Virus record (IMG/VR): IMGVR_UViG_3300042507_005008
Span: 1 to 47,909 of that record
Length of the DNA stretch: 47,909 nucleotides
Source of the DNA: a virus
Reading direction: 5' to 3' (one strand)
The notes below the pieces were generated by a model, which had not been told where the DNA came from, searched no databases, and worked only from the letters and a program-made list of their open reading frames with translations. The translations under genes were made by a program, and so were the position numbers. Shown here piece after piece: positions 1-11,600 of this stretch (position 1 is its first letter; each line of letters starts with the position of its first letter).

Positions 1-90
1 GAGAGTGGAACAATGACACTAAGTGCTGTAAATGCTTGTGGAGAAGGATCTCAATCAAACGGCGTTATTGTACCAGCATCGCCTTATTAA
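1..90 (+). CDS. 3' end of a rightward FnIII/Ig-like protein (partial)
   Basis: Frame 1 is open from the left edge to a TAA at 88-90 and encodes 29 residues ending in NGVIVPASPY. The segment around LSAVNACGEGSQSN resembles the last strands of a fibronectin type III or Ig-like domain, in which aromatic-rich or AVN-type strands precede a Gly-rich turn. The stop codon overlaps the stop of the leftward gene ending at 87, so the two genes converge tail to tail with no spacer. Because the upstream part lies outside the window, its size and role cannot be judged. It is probably another virion surface protein, since FnIII-like modules are used by the neighbouring fibre genes. Confidence 0.55.
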   Translation, partial: ESGTMTLSAVNACGEGSQSNGVIVPASPY

Positions 91-1481
91 TCTTCAATAT
101 AAGATACTTGTAAAATGCCTGGTGAACCTGGTAATAAGCAGTTTCCACAATCGAGTATTGTGTCTCTAGCAGATGTTGGGATGTTGAAACTACCCCTATA
201 AAACGGTGATTTAGATACTATAATTTCATCTAGTCCGCCACTAAATCCTTCTGTGGTTAATCCCCATCCATCAGATGATGAAAAATCATAGCCGTCAGTA
301 CGTGGATATGCCCCTATAATTAGATAGTCTGAATTTAATACTAGACTAGCGTTATGATATTGTTCGTCTTTTTCTATACCATTAATAAAACAACTAATAT
401 AATTGTTTGATCTTGACACTGCTATATGAGTAAAGGAAGATGTTGATACAGACAAACCGGTAGCGATTACTATATCAAATAAATTCCCTTTATTACCAGT
501 AGCAAATGCTATCTTATTAGCATGATGATATATTTTCCAGCTATGGTTGTTGCCGGATTCTGAAGAACAAGACAAAAGTGTCTGTGGAGATGTTGGTGAT
601 CCGCTGTTGGGCTTAAACCATAACGACAGCGTAAAATTACCATTTAACGACCAAGATGATGATTCTTTTTGAACCACATGCATGTGAGGAAACGTTGTGA
701 ATCCTATATGTGGATTGTTTGTTAATGTAGTGAGAGTGCCTGGGAATTGCCAATAATTAGAAAAAGCTCCGCTTCCTAGAACTCCGGTAGCAACATAATC
801 AGTAGCATAAATAGTGTCTATTCCATAACAACCAGTAATAAGAATAAAATTTCTATCAGTACTATCCAAATTAGTATACATAATTAAGTCGCAATCATTG
901 TCCACTCCACCAGAAGGAATAATAGAATTGCTTAGAGTAAATTCTCCTGTACCTATATTATTAACAGCAGCTACTTGAAAATGATAGGTATTATTATTAG
1001 TTAGAGGTACTGTTCCTGAGATTGCAGATCCCACCCCATCAGAATATGTAATCCAAGAAATATCTCCTGTCTGTTTATATTGAATGATATAATCAGTAAT
1101 TGTTGATTTACCATTATCTGGTTCTGTCCAAGATAAAACCCCTAGTGAATCTTTGTCTCTAGCAAAAACACTACTGATAGTTTTGGGCTCGCTTGGTGGA
1201 AGTTCATAACACAAAACATCACACGTCAGATAAGATAATGGAGAAGTCCTATTGGGTTCTAAATTATAACATAATATATCATTTACTAAATAAGAATGAT
1301 ATACTTTCTCTGATAGCACAGAATTATAGGTTAAAATATCAGCATTAAGATAGCTAACTATAGTTTTAAGAGTTGGATCTGTATATGTTAAAATATCTGC
1401 TGATAAATAATCATGAATGACATGGTAGATGTATTTTTCCGCATATTTTGTTGAGAAACCATAAAAAGGAGGTAGAATCAT
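87..1481 (-). CDS. FnIII plus laminin-G-like virion surface protein with four 20-residue repeats
   Basis: A 464-residue protein, last gene of the leftward late operon. Residues about 24-103 are four consecutive 20-residue repeats of the type YLxADILTYN; the last two change ILTY to ILCY or VLCY. Residues about 105-190 look like one fibronectin III domain (SWTEPDNGKSTITDYIIQYK). Residues about 195-440 resemble a laminin-G/concanavalin-like lectin domain (FTLSLWFKPNSG, then IAVSRSNNYISCFINGIEKD and a final GGLDEIIVS), a fold that often binds sugars. The C-terminus has DCGNC. The ATG lies two bases after the stop of the collagen-like gene, so translation is probably coupled. The likely role is a fibre tip or decoration protein that binds surface glycan; this is inferred from domains only. 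No signal peptide or membrane segment is visible. Confidence 0.8.
   Translation of the reverse strand: MILPPFYGFSTKYAEKYIYHVIHDYLSADILTYTDPTLKTIVSYLNADILTYNSVLSEKVYHSYLVNDILCYNLEPNRTSPLSYLTCDVLCYELPPSEPKTISSVFARDKDSLGVLSWTEPDNGKSTITDYIIQYKQTGDISWITYSDGVGSAISGTVPLTNNNTYHFQVAAVNNIGTGEFTLSNSIIPSGGVDNDCDLIMYTNLDSTDRNFILITGCYGIDTIYATDYVATGVLGSGAFSNYWQFPGTLTTLTNNPHIGFTTFPHMHVVQKESSSWSLNGNFTLSLWFKPNSGSPTSPQTLLSCSSESGNNHSWKIYHHANKIAFATGNKGNLFDIVIATGLSVSTSSFTHIAVSRSNNYISCFINGIEKDEQYHNASLVLNSDYLIIGAYPRTDGYDFSSSDGWGLTTEGFSGGLDEIIVSKSPFYRGSFNIPTSARDTILDCGNCLLPGSPGILQVSYIED
1173..1412 (-). repeat. Four tandem 60-bp coding repeats
   Basis: Codons for residues about 24-103 of the preceding protein form four in-frame units of exactly 60 bases. 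Each encodes a Y-L-x-x-D-[IV]-L-[TC]-Y core followed by a variable ten-residue linker. DNA divergence between units is clear, so the repeats are old or under protein-level rather than DNA-level selection. Confidence 0.7.
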
Positions 1482-1483
1482 GA

Positions 1484-2653
1484 CTATGGTCCGCTATTAG
1501 ATGCTGTTGTATCTCCAGACAGTATAATAACATTATTAGCGACCTTCAGAAGTGTACCTATAGAATATTGGCCTACTAAATTTTTATGACTATATCTATT
1601 AGCTATTGTGCCAGAAAATCTTACTTGTCCGGAATTCAATTGAACAACTAAACAATTAAAGCCTGTAGTAATTTCGTTTGAAAAACTTACATTAATAAAA
1701 GATGAATTGTAGTCTAATACCACAATTCGACCATTATCTGATTGTGTAATCGTATAATTATTTGTGTTTTGTATATTTAATGCGGCGGAAAATCTACTAA
1801 GAGAACCATCTCCCAAATACTGATTTCCATTTAAAAAATTATCTCCAGAAATTCTTGCAAAATCACCGGTACTATATGTAGAAATGGTGCCTAAGCCTAA
1901 AAATGTTCTTTGTAATGCTGTGGTTTCCTGAGACAATAGATTTTTACTGGCGTTGCTGATATTAATCGTACTAAATAAACCAGAAGAAGTGCCATAAAGC
2001 AAGGTGCCTGATATAATATTAGCTCTAGAAATACTATCCAAAATAGGGCTATAGGCCTGGGTATACTGTCCTATATTTAATCCGGTAACACCGATAGTCA
2101 ATCTATTAAAATCGGGATCCTCGTAATTAAGCTGTATATAAGAACCAGCATCAAGTAATGCGTCTACTCGATCATCTATAGTTTCTGATAAATTGGTAAT
2201 ATCCGAAGGAATATGATTATGAGATATTGGTGCATAAACACCGCTTGTGGTTGGGGATGCTATTGTAATTAATTGATTAATAGCATCTATATTAATAGTT
2301 GTACCGCCGCTACCAGTAATAGCTATAGTATGGTCATAGCCGCTTAAGCTAAATTGATTAGTAAAATCTGTAAGCCTTAAAATAGAAATTCCTGATCCCG
2401 GAGGACCAGGTAAGCCACTAGGACCAATAGGTCCAATTCCACCGCTCGGTCCAACGGGTCCAACTAAACCAATTCCCGGAGGGCCTTGTGGTCCAGTAAA
2501 ACCCTGTAAACCTCTTTCTATAGTAATTATCGAAATAGTATTAATAAAATTATCATTAATATTAACAGTAGACAAATTAACTTCTGTATCATCAGTAGAT
2601 TGTCTGATAATTAGTTGATTGTTAATAGGTTGTGCTATATTGAGTATTGCCAT
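1484..2653 (-). CDS. Collagen-like tail fibre protein
   Basis: A 389-residue protein. Its first 45 residues form an attachment-type module resembling the N-terminus of the giant gene upstream: short beta-rich segment, then ITIERG leading into collagen. Residues about 47-90 are Gly-X-Y triplets (GPQGPPG, GPVGPSG, GPIGPSG), which would fold as a collagen-like triple helix and thus imply a trimer. The rest is beta-rich and includes SHNHIPSDITNLSETIDDRV, a pattern frequent in phage tail fibres, and an end domain of unknown fold. The ATG is two bases beyond the stop of the giant gene, so they are co-translated. The likely role is a trimeric fibre. Collagen-like repeats are well known in phage fibres; the receptor is unknown. 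Confidence 0.8.
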   Translation of the reverse strand: MAILNIAQPINNQLIIRQSTDDTEVNLSTVNINDNFINTISIITIERGLQGFTGPQGPPGIGLVGPVGPSGGIGPIGPSGLPGPPGSGISILRLTDFTNQFSLSGYDHTIAITGSGGTTINIDAINQLITIASPTTSGVYAPISHNHIPSDITNLSETIDDRVDALLDAGSYIQLNYEDPDFNRLTIGVTGLNIGQYTQAYSPILDSISRANIISGTLLYGTSSGLFSTINISNASKNLLSQETTALQRTFLGLGTISTYSTGDFARISGDNFLNGNQYLGDGSLSRFSAALNIQNTNNYTITQSDNGRIVVLDYNSSFINVSFSNEITTGFNCLVVQLNSGQVRFSGTIANRYSHKNLVGQYSIGTLLKVANNVIILSGDTTASNSGP

Positions 2654-2655
2654 AA

Positions 2656-5600
2656 TTATGCTTGTCTATTAATAGTAATAGTATCACTACCAGAATCATC
2701 ATATACTAAAATATCAAATGAACTGATAATACCAGGACCCCAATTTGCTCCATTACTAGAGGACAATGTAATTGTAGTTAATCCGGTTGTAGAATTATAT
2801 GTGTCTTTATTTGTATTGGGCTGGAACCTATTAAATCCACAGTATGTCCAATTGCCTAATCCTGTTCTATCTATTTTAACCTTCATGCGTTGTGATAGAG
2901 CCGGATAAACGCCTCCATCTATATTTAATGTTACAGTCCAGGAATTTGATGATTGTCCCCAAGATACTGTGCTACTAACTATTGATAGTGGTTTACCAAC
3001 ATTCATAATACAATCTTTATAGAAAGCTTTTGGTCTCCAGCCAAGAACAAAAATAGGAGCCAATGGATTTTCTCTTGTTATTACACGATAATTATATTGA
3101 CCATACAAAATATTAGGTCTACCAGATATCAAAAAGTCAAAATTGCCTTCTGTATTACTATCTATATTAGCTGGCATGATCTTAATATTATCTTCTATAG
3201 TGGAATGAATTTTAATAGAATCATTAGTAGAGAATCCTCTGTATATACCGGATGGGGTTGAACCGCCACCAGCTATAAGCACTAAACCTGTATTAGAAAT
3301 AGAGTTAACCGATAAAATAGTAGCTTTATCTTCCATAGTATAGAATACGCTACTAAATCTATCACTATATTGTGATGTAATTTTATCTAGAATAATATTT
3401 GTTGTGGCCTCGGTCATAGATAAATTATTATGTCTAATATAAATTAGGTTACCACTTAGATCTATGTTGGTGATTCTTGTTACTGGTTTAAGATCAATAT
3501 CTAGATTAAGACTTTGACTACCATAATTTTTGCTAAATACTATTGGACGAGTACCCATATTAGGAACAGACAGTCCGCCAAGATCAAAATTACCACTAGT
3601 TAGACCAGTAATAAAAACATCTAGTATTTGTGTTGGCTGGAATGGCGGAGTGTATGTTACAGTAACTTCTACTAAGTTATTTACATCGAATACTTCATAT
3701 ATATCTGTTTGACCTGGAGAGCTATTTATACTTGCTATCCAGTCATTGCGAACAACTAATGAGGTTGGAGCAGAATAGTATCCTGCTGTTTTTGTAAAAT
3801 CTGGGATATTGCCGCTGTTGTTGAATTTACGAGACACGACACTATTAAGTATAATTCCAGAAATACTAGGCAAATACGAACTCGAAGACCATATGCTACC
3901 ATTATTACCAGAAATTGATAATAAATATGGATAATTAGTATATCCGTCTGGACATAACCCTCCTATACAAATATCTGTTGGTATATACCCGCCAAGGGCT
4001 AGTCCACGAATTCCATACTGTCCATTCAGGCTATTGTAGTTTATAAGTTCTCCACTATAAATATTAAACGTATCTGGATAGGATATTGTTACAGCTGGGA
4101 ACGAGTTTTCCGTTGGTATATCTCCTAATAATCCAGCTTTATGTACCCAAGAATATATGCTAGGCGTGGCTGTTGGATTAGTGTTTGGATCGAATGTTGG
4201 AAATGCACCACCGGCACAACTATAATCTATTCTAAATGTAGCTCCTTTATTATTTGCGCTTTGTGCCAATGTGCTTGATGTTAGTCTGATGGGAGCACTA
4301 TTCTGGATAGCCACAGAAACTGATCCGCTTTGAATAGTACTATTACTGACTAAATTGGTAACAGTATAATAGGCAGTGCCAGCCCTTTCGTTTTGCGGCT
4401 TGTTTCTTTCAATAATAGAATCTCCATAAGCTAATCTAGAATTTAAAGAAAATGTTGTTCCGTCGTCTCCATATGAACGATTAGCTAGTGGTGGAGGGTC
4501 CGTGATTTCTATATAAATTGGGGGTAATGATACCCCACTAAATCTTACAAAACCTGTCTCTGGACATGTTGTATATTTAATTTCTGCTAGTCTAGATGTA
4601 TCATCAACAACATTATATCTCAGGCCCGTTCCAAAAGTATCAGATGATGCAAAATATCCCCCAGTAGGTATATAGCCACTAAAACTTGGAGAAACAAAAC
4701 CATATATACCATATCTACCTTGAAGATCAGCAGCAACCCTGCCATTACCTAAAACACAACCCTCTGTACTAAGAGTAACATCACCAACATTAAATACTGT
4801 TGCTAAATCAGCTATTGCTTTAACAACAGGAGTTGAGATAACAATCTCTGCTATTCCTGTGTGTGGGGAAGAAATACTTTCGTTGCTCTTAATATAAAAT
4901 GAATTTAATGGAACATGATTAGGTAAGCCGGTCAGGGATGTAGCTTTTTTAACATAATAATTACCATCATTATTATTCAACTCTAGCATGTTGAAATAAA
5001 TAAAAGAATTATTTTGTATATTAGTATATTGAGCACTATGGCTGGCCACTGGATGTAATACAAGAAAGTCTGTTGAGGTACTGTCTGCGCCACTATACAT
5101 AACAGGAAATTTTGCACAGTGCGGGCTGAATGGTATGGTTGAATAACATGTCATTTCTAAAACTGAAGCTTCTGGTTGTTTAACCGTTATACCACCCATA
5201 GTAATCTTGTCATTACCAGTAGATGGTGTGAATATAGGATCGGCATTTTCAAAATATAAAGTCATATATATATTAGGCGCCATTGGTGTAACAGAGGTGC
5301 CGAATATAATTTCTTGTGTCTTTTTCTTGCCTCTCGCGTCGATAATTGTGAGATAGAATTTATCAGGATACTCAGAAGAACCACTTGGTGGATAATATGA
5401 TACAGACCCTTGTATGGTCAGTACTCCGCTATTCACATTGTCGTAGTGTGGAGCATTGAATAAGTTGCCTTCTGGTCCAGAATATTGTATTGAATATGTT
5501 AAACCAGTTGGTAAAGATCCGCTAGTAATTATACCGCTTAAACCAGTTGGTATTGGGCATACAGATCTATTAGCTGGTCCAAATTTATAGACATTGAAAT

Positions 5601-8600
5601 AAGAATCGCATCCTGGTTTAATAGCTGTTTTAATATTAAACTCTGGTGCCGACCCTTGAACAATATTCGGAACGGGATGGTCCTGTGTGGTCGGGATATA
5701 AGTAAATACAGACTGAATACTATCAGATGGTTCTATGTAAATAGGATTATTTGCTAAATTAGTATCTATAGCAATGATAGAGAAGTCTAACTCTCCAGAG
5801 AGTAGACAGGATGGGTCTCCACTAAAGCTAAAATTCCAAGATTTGTCTGCTGTATTAAATAATGGCTGTGTTGCTATGCATTTATGTAGCTGTGAATTTG
5901 GAGGCAAGTCTGTATTGTATAATGGATCTAGTCTTGGATCATAACCACTACACACAGTTGGTGTTCCAGAAAGAAAAATAGAGGGCGGGTTTTGTGGGGA
6001 TTGAAGTCCAAAAATTGTTTTGAAATTAAGCTGCCATTTTTCTCCTTGTTGAACAATTAAACCTGATTCTGGTGTGAATGGAGTATTTTGATTTCCATTA
6101 TTTATTCCAGTGATTTTAATCGGTAAACCTTCTACAATATCTAAGTTGTTATTTTGTAATTCAAGTAGATTTACTTTAGCTACGGCTGTAATTTTATCAT
6201 CGGCTATTCCTTTGCATTGTAGAGTTAAGGATGGGTATTGAGAATTAGTATCTACAATCAATCTGGCATCCCATTTATCAATTAGTTTATTACCAGTAGC
6301 ATAGAATTCCCATATATTTAAATTACTATCAAATTGCATAGAAGCTTGATTCGGAGATATAAATAAGCTATTGTTGCCAGCAAAAGTAATTTGATTCGAC
6401 GCCTTGTTGCCAGAAGCCTTGTCAACTATATCTGCGTTTATAAAAAATTCATTATTTGGAGTAGTATATATATTTGATTGAATATAATTAATAGACTTAG
6501 TATGTTTATAAGTTATATTAAATGAACCAGTAATAGAACTAGCAATCTGATCGTCGGCTGTAAATTTAATATTATATGTTCCCGTATTAGCAGCATATCT
6601 GCCATAAATATCGGGCTTGCCTTCTAATAATACAATCCAATAGTTTCCATTTTCATTATATCTGTATCTAACTTTATAGGATAAATCTATATTAGAATTA
6701 TCTCCGATAGATGGAGTATTATATAATTTAACTCTGGGTGGCTTATCTGGTCTGTGTTTTATTACGCCTTCTTGTAGTGCAAATTCATAGGTCCAGGGTT
6801 GATCAAGACTAAATATACCTGAACTACTAGAATTGTAGTAATAGCTAACCATCATAGGTCTATAAAAAGTTAAATTAAAGTTATAAGTGCTTGAGCTATA
6901 ATTTACAGTCGATGGTGATCCATCGACGTATAGATACTGATTAACATTATAAGAGAATTGACCACCCGCAATATATTTTGTCTCAGATAAATATGAGCTA
7001 TCTCCAGTATTTTTAGGAATTACTGTAGCAATATATCTGTTTGTATCTCCGTCCCAACTAATGCTAGTTGTGGTATTAATACCAGGAGCAGAAAAGAATG
7101 TGCTGGGATTAGCGACTTGTTCATATACAGGAATATAAAAAGATATATTTTGTAGCTGGCTAATATCTACATAATAATCAGTTTTTACTTTATTAAGCGT
7201 TGGAACAAACGGGGGTCTATCATTTAAACTGCTCAAAATCTTTATCGTTCCGGTGCCGACAGCAATAGTTTCGCTAGTATAGAAATCAGCAAATCTAATA
7301 ACAGGATTCCAAATGCCAGTGCTGAATGGTATTGTGCTGCCTCCACCACCTGCTAATCGATATCCTTGAACACTAATAGTAGATGCGTCTCTAATATCAA
7401 TATCGTAACTAAAGTCATTTGGTGTTCCAAAAAGAGTTATACCTTGATTACCAGGAAAGTCATTAAGCAGATCCAGTCCTGTGGTATCGAAATTTAAAAA
7501 CCATTCGGTGTCTGACGTTGTGAAGTATCCAGTAGGATATGTTGTATTAACAGATTTTTTATCTTTAATAATCATATTAACTGTTTTATAGCTATCTCCA
7601 GTTTCATCTCTAGCTATAATTGTTAAAGGATATACTCCTGTTTTATTCATTGGTATAATTTCTACTCCGATATCCCAGCCAGAACCAGCTCTATAACCAT
7701 ATAGCAATGGAGAGGCATTTGTGAGTGTTCTGTAGGACGCCAATCCAGATATATAAATTTTTGGTATATTGACTGAAGCTGGAGTAACAAGCATTGGCGA
7801 ACCACCGCTGGTGCTAATTCGAATTGTCTCTCCTAAAGAATCGGAATAGATTGTAAAATTTTCTCCAATATTATCGAATAACATGCCTGTATTGTTGTAT
7901 ATAGACAGATTAGTAATTCCTATTTTGTCTTTATTGTTATAAATAATATTGGTAGTATCATTATTAAATTGTAAAGCATAGCCAGAATAGATTGGTATAT
8001 TTTTCACTAAATGGAATAAATGAGTCCATTTTTTAGTACTTGAATCAAAGTAATTAATACTATTTTGCACCAATTGGGTATTTAGACCTACTGCTAAAGA
8101 CTGAGTAATAAAAGTATTATCAATATTAGGATACAGATGGGTTTTAATATTATATTTGCTAGGAATAATATATACTAAACCAGATGAGCCAACTAAAGAA
8201 CTATTATAGTTGGGACTAATAGATATTTTATTGCTATTAATAAAATCTGTAATTCTATAAGTTGTACTAATAGACGATGCAACTGAATCAAAATCAAAAT
8301 AATAAGAATCATTAGAATTTAAAGAAGCAAACGATGATCCCAAGTATGGAGTGATAGTGACACATAATTTATTAGAATTACAAATTTTTTCGTCCGCAAA
8401 TACCGCATAAACACCGGTTAGTGGGCTATTTGAAATGACAGCATCCACATCTTGTGGCCATCTGGCAGTATACCCTCCATAAGACTGTAAGTAGATATTA
8501 TTGTAGTTAATTAAATCAAATGTACCAGAGTAGTGAGGTATAAATGAAATCGTACCAATGTTTGGTAAAAATCCAGTTCCAGTGCCGAATGGTAACAGAT

Positions 8601-11600
8601 GACGAACCGTATTTTCTCTTAAGCTTGCATATTGGTAGTCATATATACTGCTGGGGATACTTAATGATCCATCCAAAGATATACCAGTAATAGAATATAA
8701 TTGATTTACTGGATTAATTTTTTGTATAAATCTTGCATAACCAGATGAAACAGGCATTCGATTTAGATCTTTAATACGCAGCTGTTCATTTTCCAAGCAG
8801 TAGCTTTTCACAGAACTAAGATTATCTATAACTATTAAATTACCATTATAATAAATTGTATTGTTTTTATTATATGGTTTATTAGTATTACAATACTTTG
8901 TACTAGTAGATATAGATGGTAATATATAAAATGAATTAGATAATGGTTGATTATTACGAGGATAATATAGCTTATCAGTAAATATTGGTATTGCAGAATC
9001 GAGCAGTAGGCCTGGAGTATTAACTGTGTTTTCTACGTAAGTATTTAATTGTAGATAGTTAAAATTACTTGTGGTATTGCCATTTAATTCTATTGTAATT
9101 GTATCAAATCTTGTAACAGGAATAGTGATATCAAGGTTTCCAGATAAGCCGTTAGTTCCTGTTGTGAATATTGGAGTAACACCAGAGACAACTCCAAGAT
9201 CCGCAAGCTTATCAATAAGAGTTTGTTGGGAGTATGTGATTTTTGTAATACTGAATCCGGAATCTTCCGACGATGTTTGTATACCTCCAAAAATTTTAAT
9301 AGTATTGGTATTGTGTCCTAAGTACAAAAATTGTAACATTTTATTAGAACCACTAGTACTAATAATATCTGTAATATACCATCTTTCTGGTGAGCCAACG
9401 CCTTTCATGTTAAGATATGGTATATTATTTATGTGATTAGTAAAACCAGTAGAATAAATATGATAAAAATCGACATATCCAATATCGGTTGGTTCCGCTC
9501 TTCTTACTGTTCTAATACCACTACTCCACTGTTGATTACCACTATTAAAAATAGAAGCATAGCCTATTCTAGTATCGTTAAGTGTTCCCGTAGTAGATAT
9601 GATCTTATGATATCTGGGAATAATACCAGTAAAAGAGTAGCCGGAATTATAGTCTAAATATTGATGTCCTGTAGTCTTAGACAAATTGTCATTATAGTTC
9701 AAAATAAATCCACGATCTAGTCTATTGGTCAGATTAACATCCAAATAACAGGTACCAGAAGAGGATGCAGCAAATATATCTGTTATAAAACTTAGTCGCT
9801 CTTTATTTTCTGGTTGTAGAACAGCTGCTGATCTTTCGAGTAATACAAAATCTTTATCTGGAACATCGTCGATATTTCTAATTGATAAATTTTCTTTAAA
9901 TACTTTGAAGCCAGTGTTATATGTAGCATTATGATCCCAAATCATAGAAGGCGATAGTGGCTGAAAATTACTAAGACGAATATTATCAAAAATAGACACA
10001 ATTCCAGTTGGTAAATTCAAAGATAGAATTTTTGTATCTTTACGATATTCGAACGTAATATTGGTATATGTTGAAGAAAATTCTTTATCCAATTTTCTAA
10101 CATCATAAATAATTTCGTGATCATGGAACAATGAACCAAAAAACTTAAAACCATTAGTCATATATGTACCAGAAACAATACTATCTAAATATTCATCACT
10201 TTTTAATAGATACCTAGCATTGTCTGATGAGACAACTTTTTGACCGCTAACACCAATAATATCAAACAAATAATTTTTGGGTAATCTTGCACTATTAGTA
10301 TTGTATACAGAATTAAATTTAATTGGTAATCTATTTACATAGTCGGGACTCTTGATAATTTGTTCATGGTTTCTGTCTAGATTTAAGCGTATAGAACCAG
10401 TATGAGTAACAACCCTGTTAGACGGATAAAGGAATAAATTTCTAACCTTTATTGTGTTAGATGTTGAGGAAAGTACGTCTGTGTATGTATCGGTGCGTGG
10501 AAATAAAGCGTTTGCTTGATTAGACAATGCTTCGTATAGATATACATAGTCATTAATTCTTAAATCTTTATTGAAATCTTTATTTGAAGTAATAGTGATA
10601 TCATTGGCCGCAAATGATGTATAAAATGTTGCTACTCCAGTAACATACTGAGAACCAACAAGATCATCGTGTACAACCATTCCATTAATAATAGAATTTG
10701 GTATATTGACAGGGCAATCTCCAGATGATAAACCCACACTATTGTACAGTGATTCCTCTGGAAAATAGTTATCATCTGCTGGAGCAATACCAGTGTACAC
10801 AAGAAGACCAGAAGTAGAAGCCCGGTCATAAATATTGCTTAAACGTATAGCATATTCGTTTGTATATGCGTAATATGGCACCAGTTTACCCCAGCTGTAG
10901 TAGAAGTCTGGTTCCGTAAAACTTAATCCTGTAGGTCTATTTTCTAAATTGTCTTCATAGTATCCTAATGAACCATTATTGACTTCTGTTGCTGTATACG
11001 AGTATACTGTTGGATATTTTAATACTATTTGATTGATAGTACCAGGAAATAAAATATAGGCCGATCCACTGTGTGCTAGAATAGCATAGTCATGAACCAA
11101 TCTATCGTTGTTTTCGCAAAGCAGTTCTTCTTCTAATAGTTCAGCAAATATTTTGCCATTATTTGGATATATTTTTGTTGTGTCTAATAATTCATATCTA
11201 TTAGACAATTCTATCCTAGAACCATTTAACTTTTCTGTTTCTGGTATTAATCCAAAATTATCTTCTGTAGATAAGATAGCATATTCGAATGGGCTACTAT
11301 TATAAAAATATCCAGTATAATTTCTATCATCAGTAATAAGTTGAGTTGTATCATTAGATCCAATTCCGTTTACATATAAAATAGGATTATTGATATGTTC
11401 TAAAAATGTCCAACTATCATAAGCATGTAATAAATCAGATCGTGCATAGTCTATATTAGAAACAAATAATCCTTCATTATCATCATCTGTCGGAGGATTA
11501 ACAACTCTTAGTGGGTTGTAAACAATTCCTGTCGGGAGTAGTTCGATATTTTCTCTAAGATTGCGACGAATCCTAAAGGGATATGTGCTAAACCAAACTC

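Noticed and set aside
9071-9657. Rightward frames of 121 and 74 codons inside the giant gene
   Set aside because: Shadow frames opposite a long coding region, with no ribosome site and no recognisable motif.
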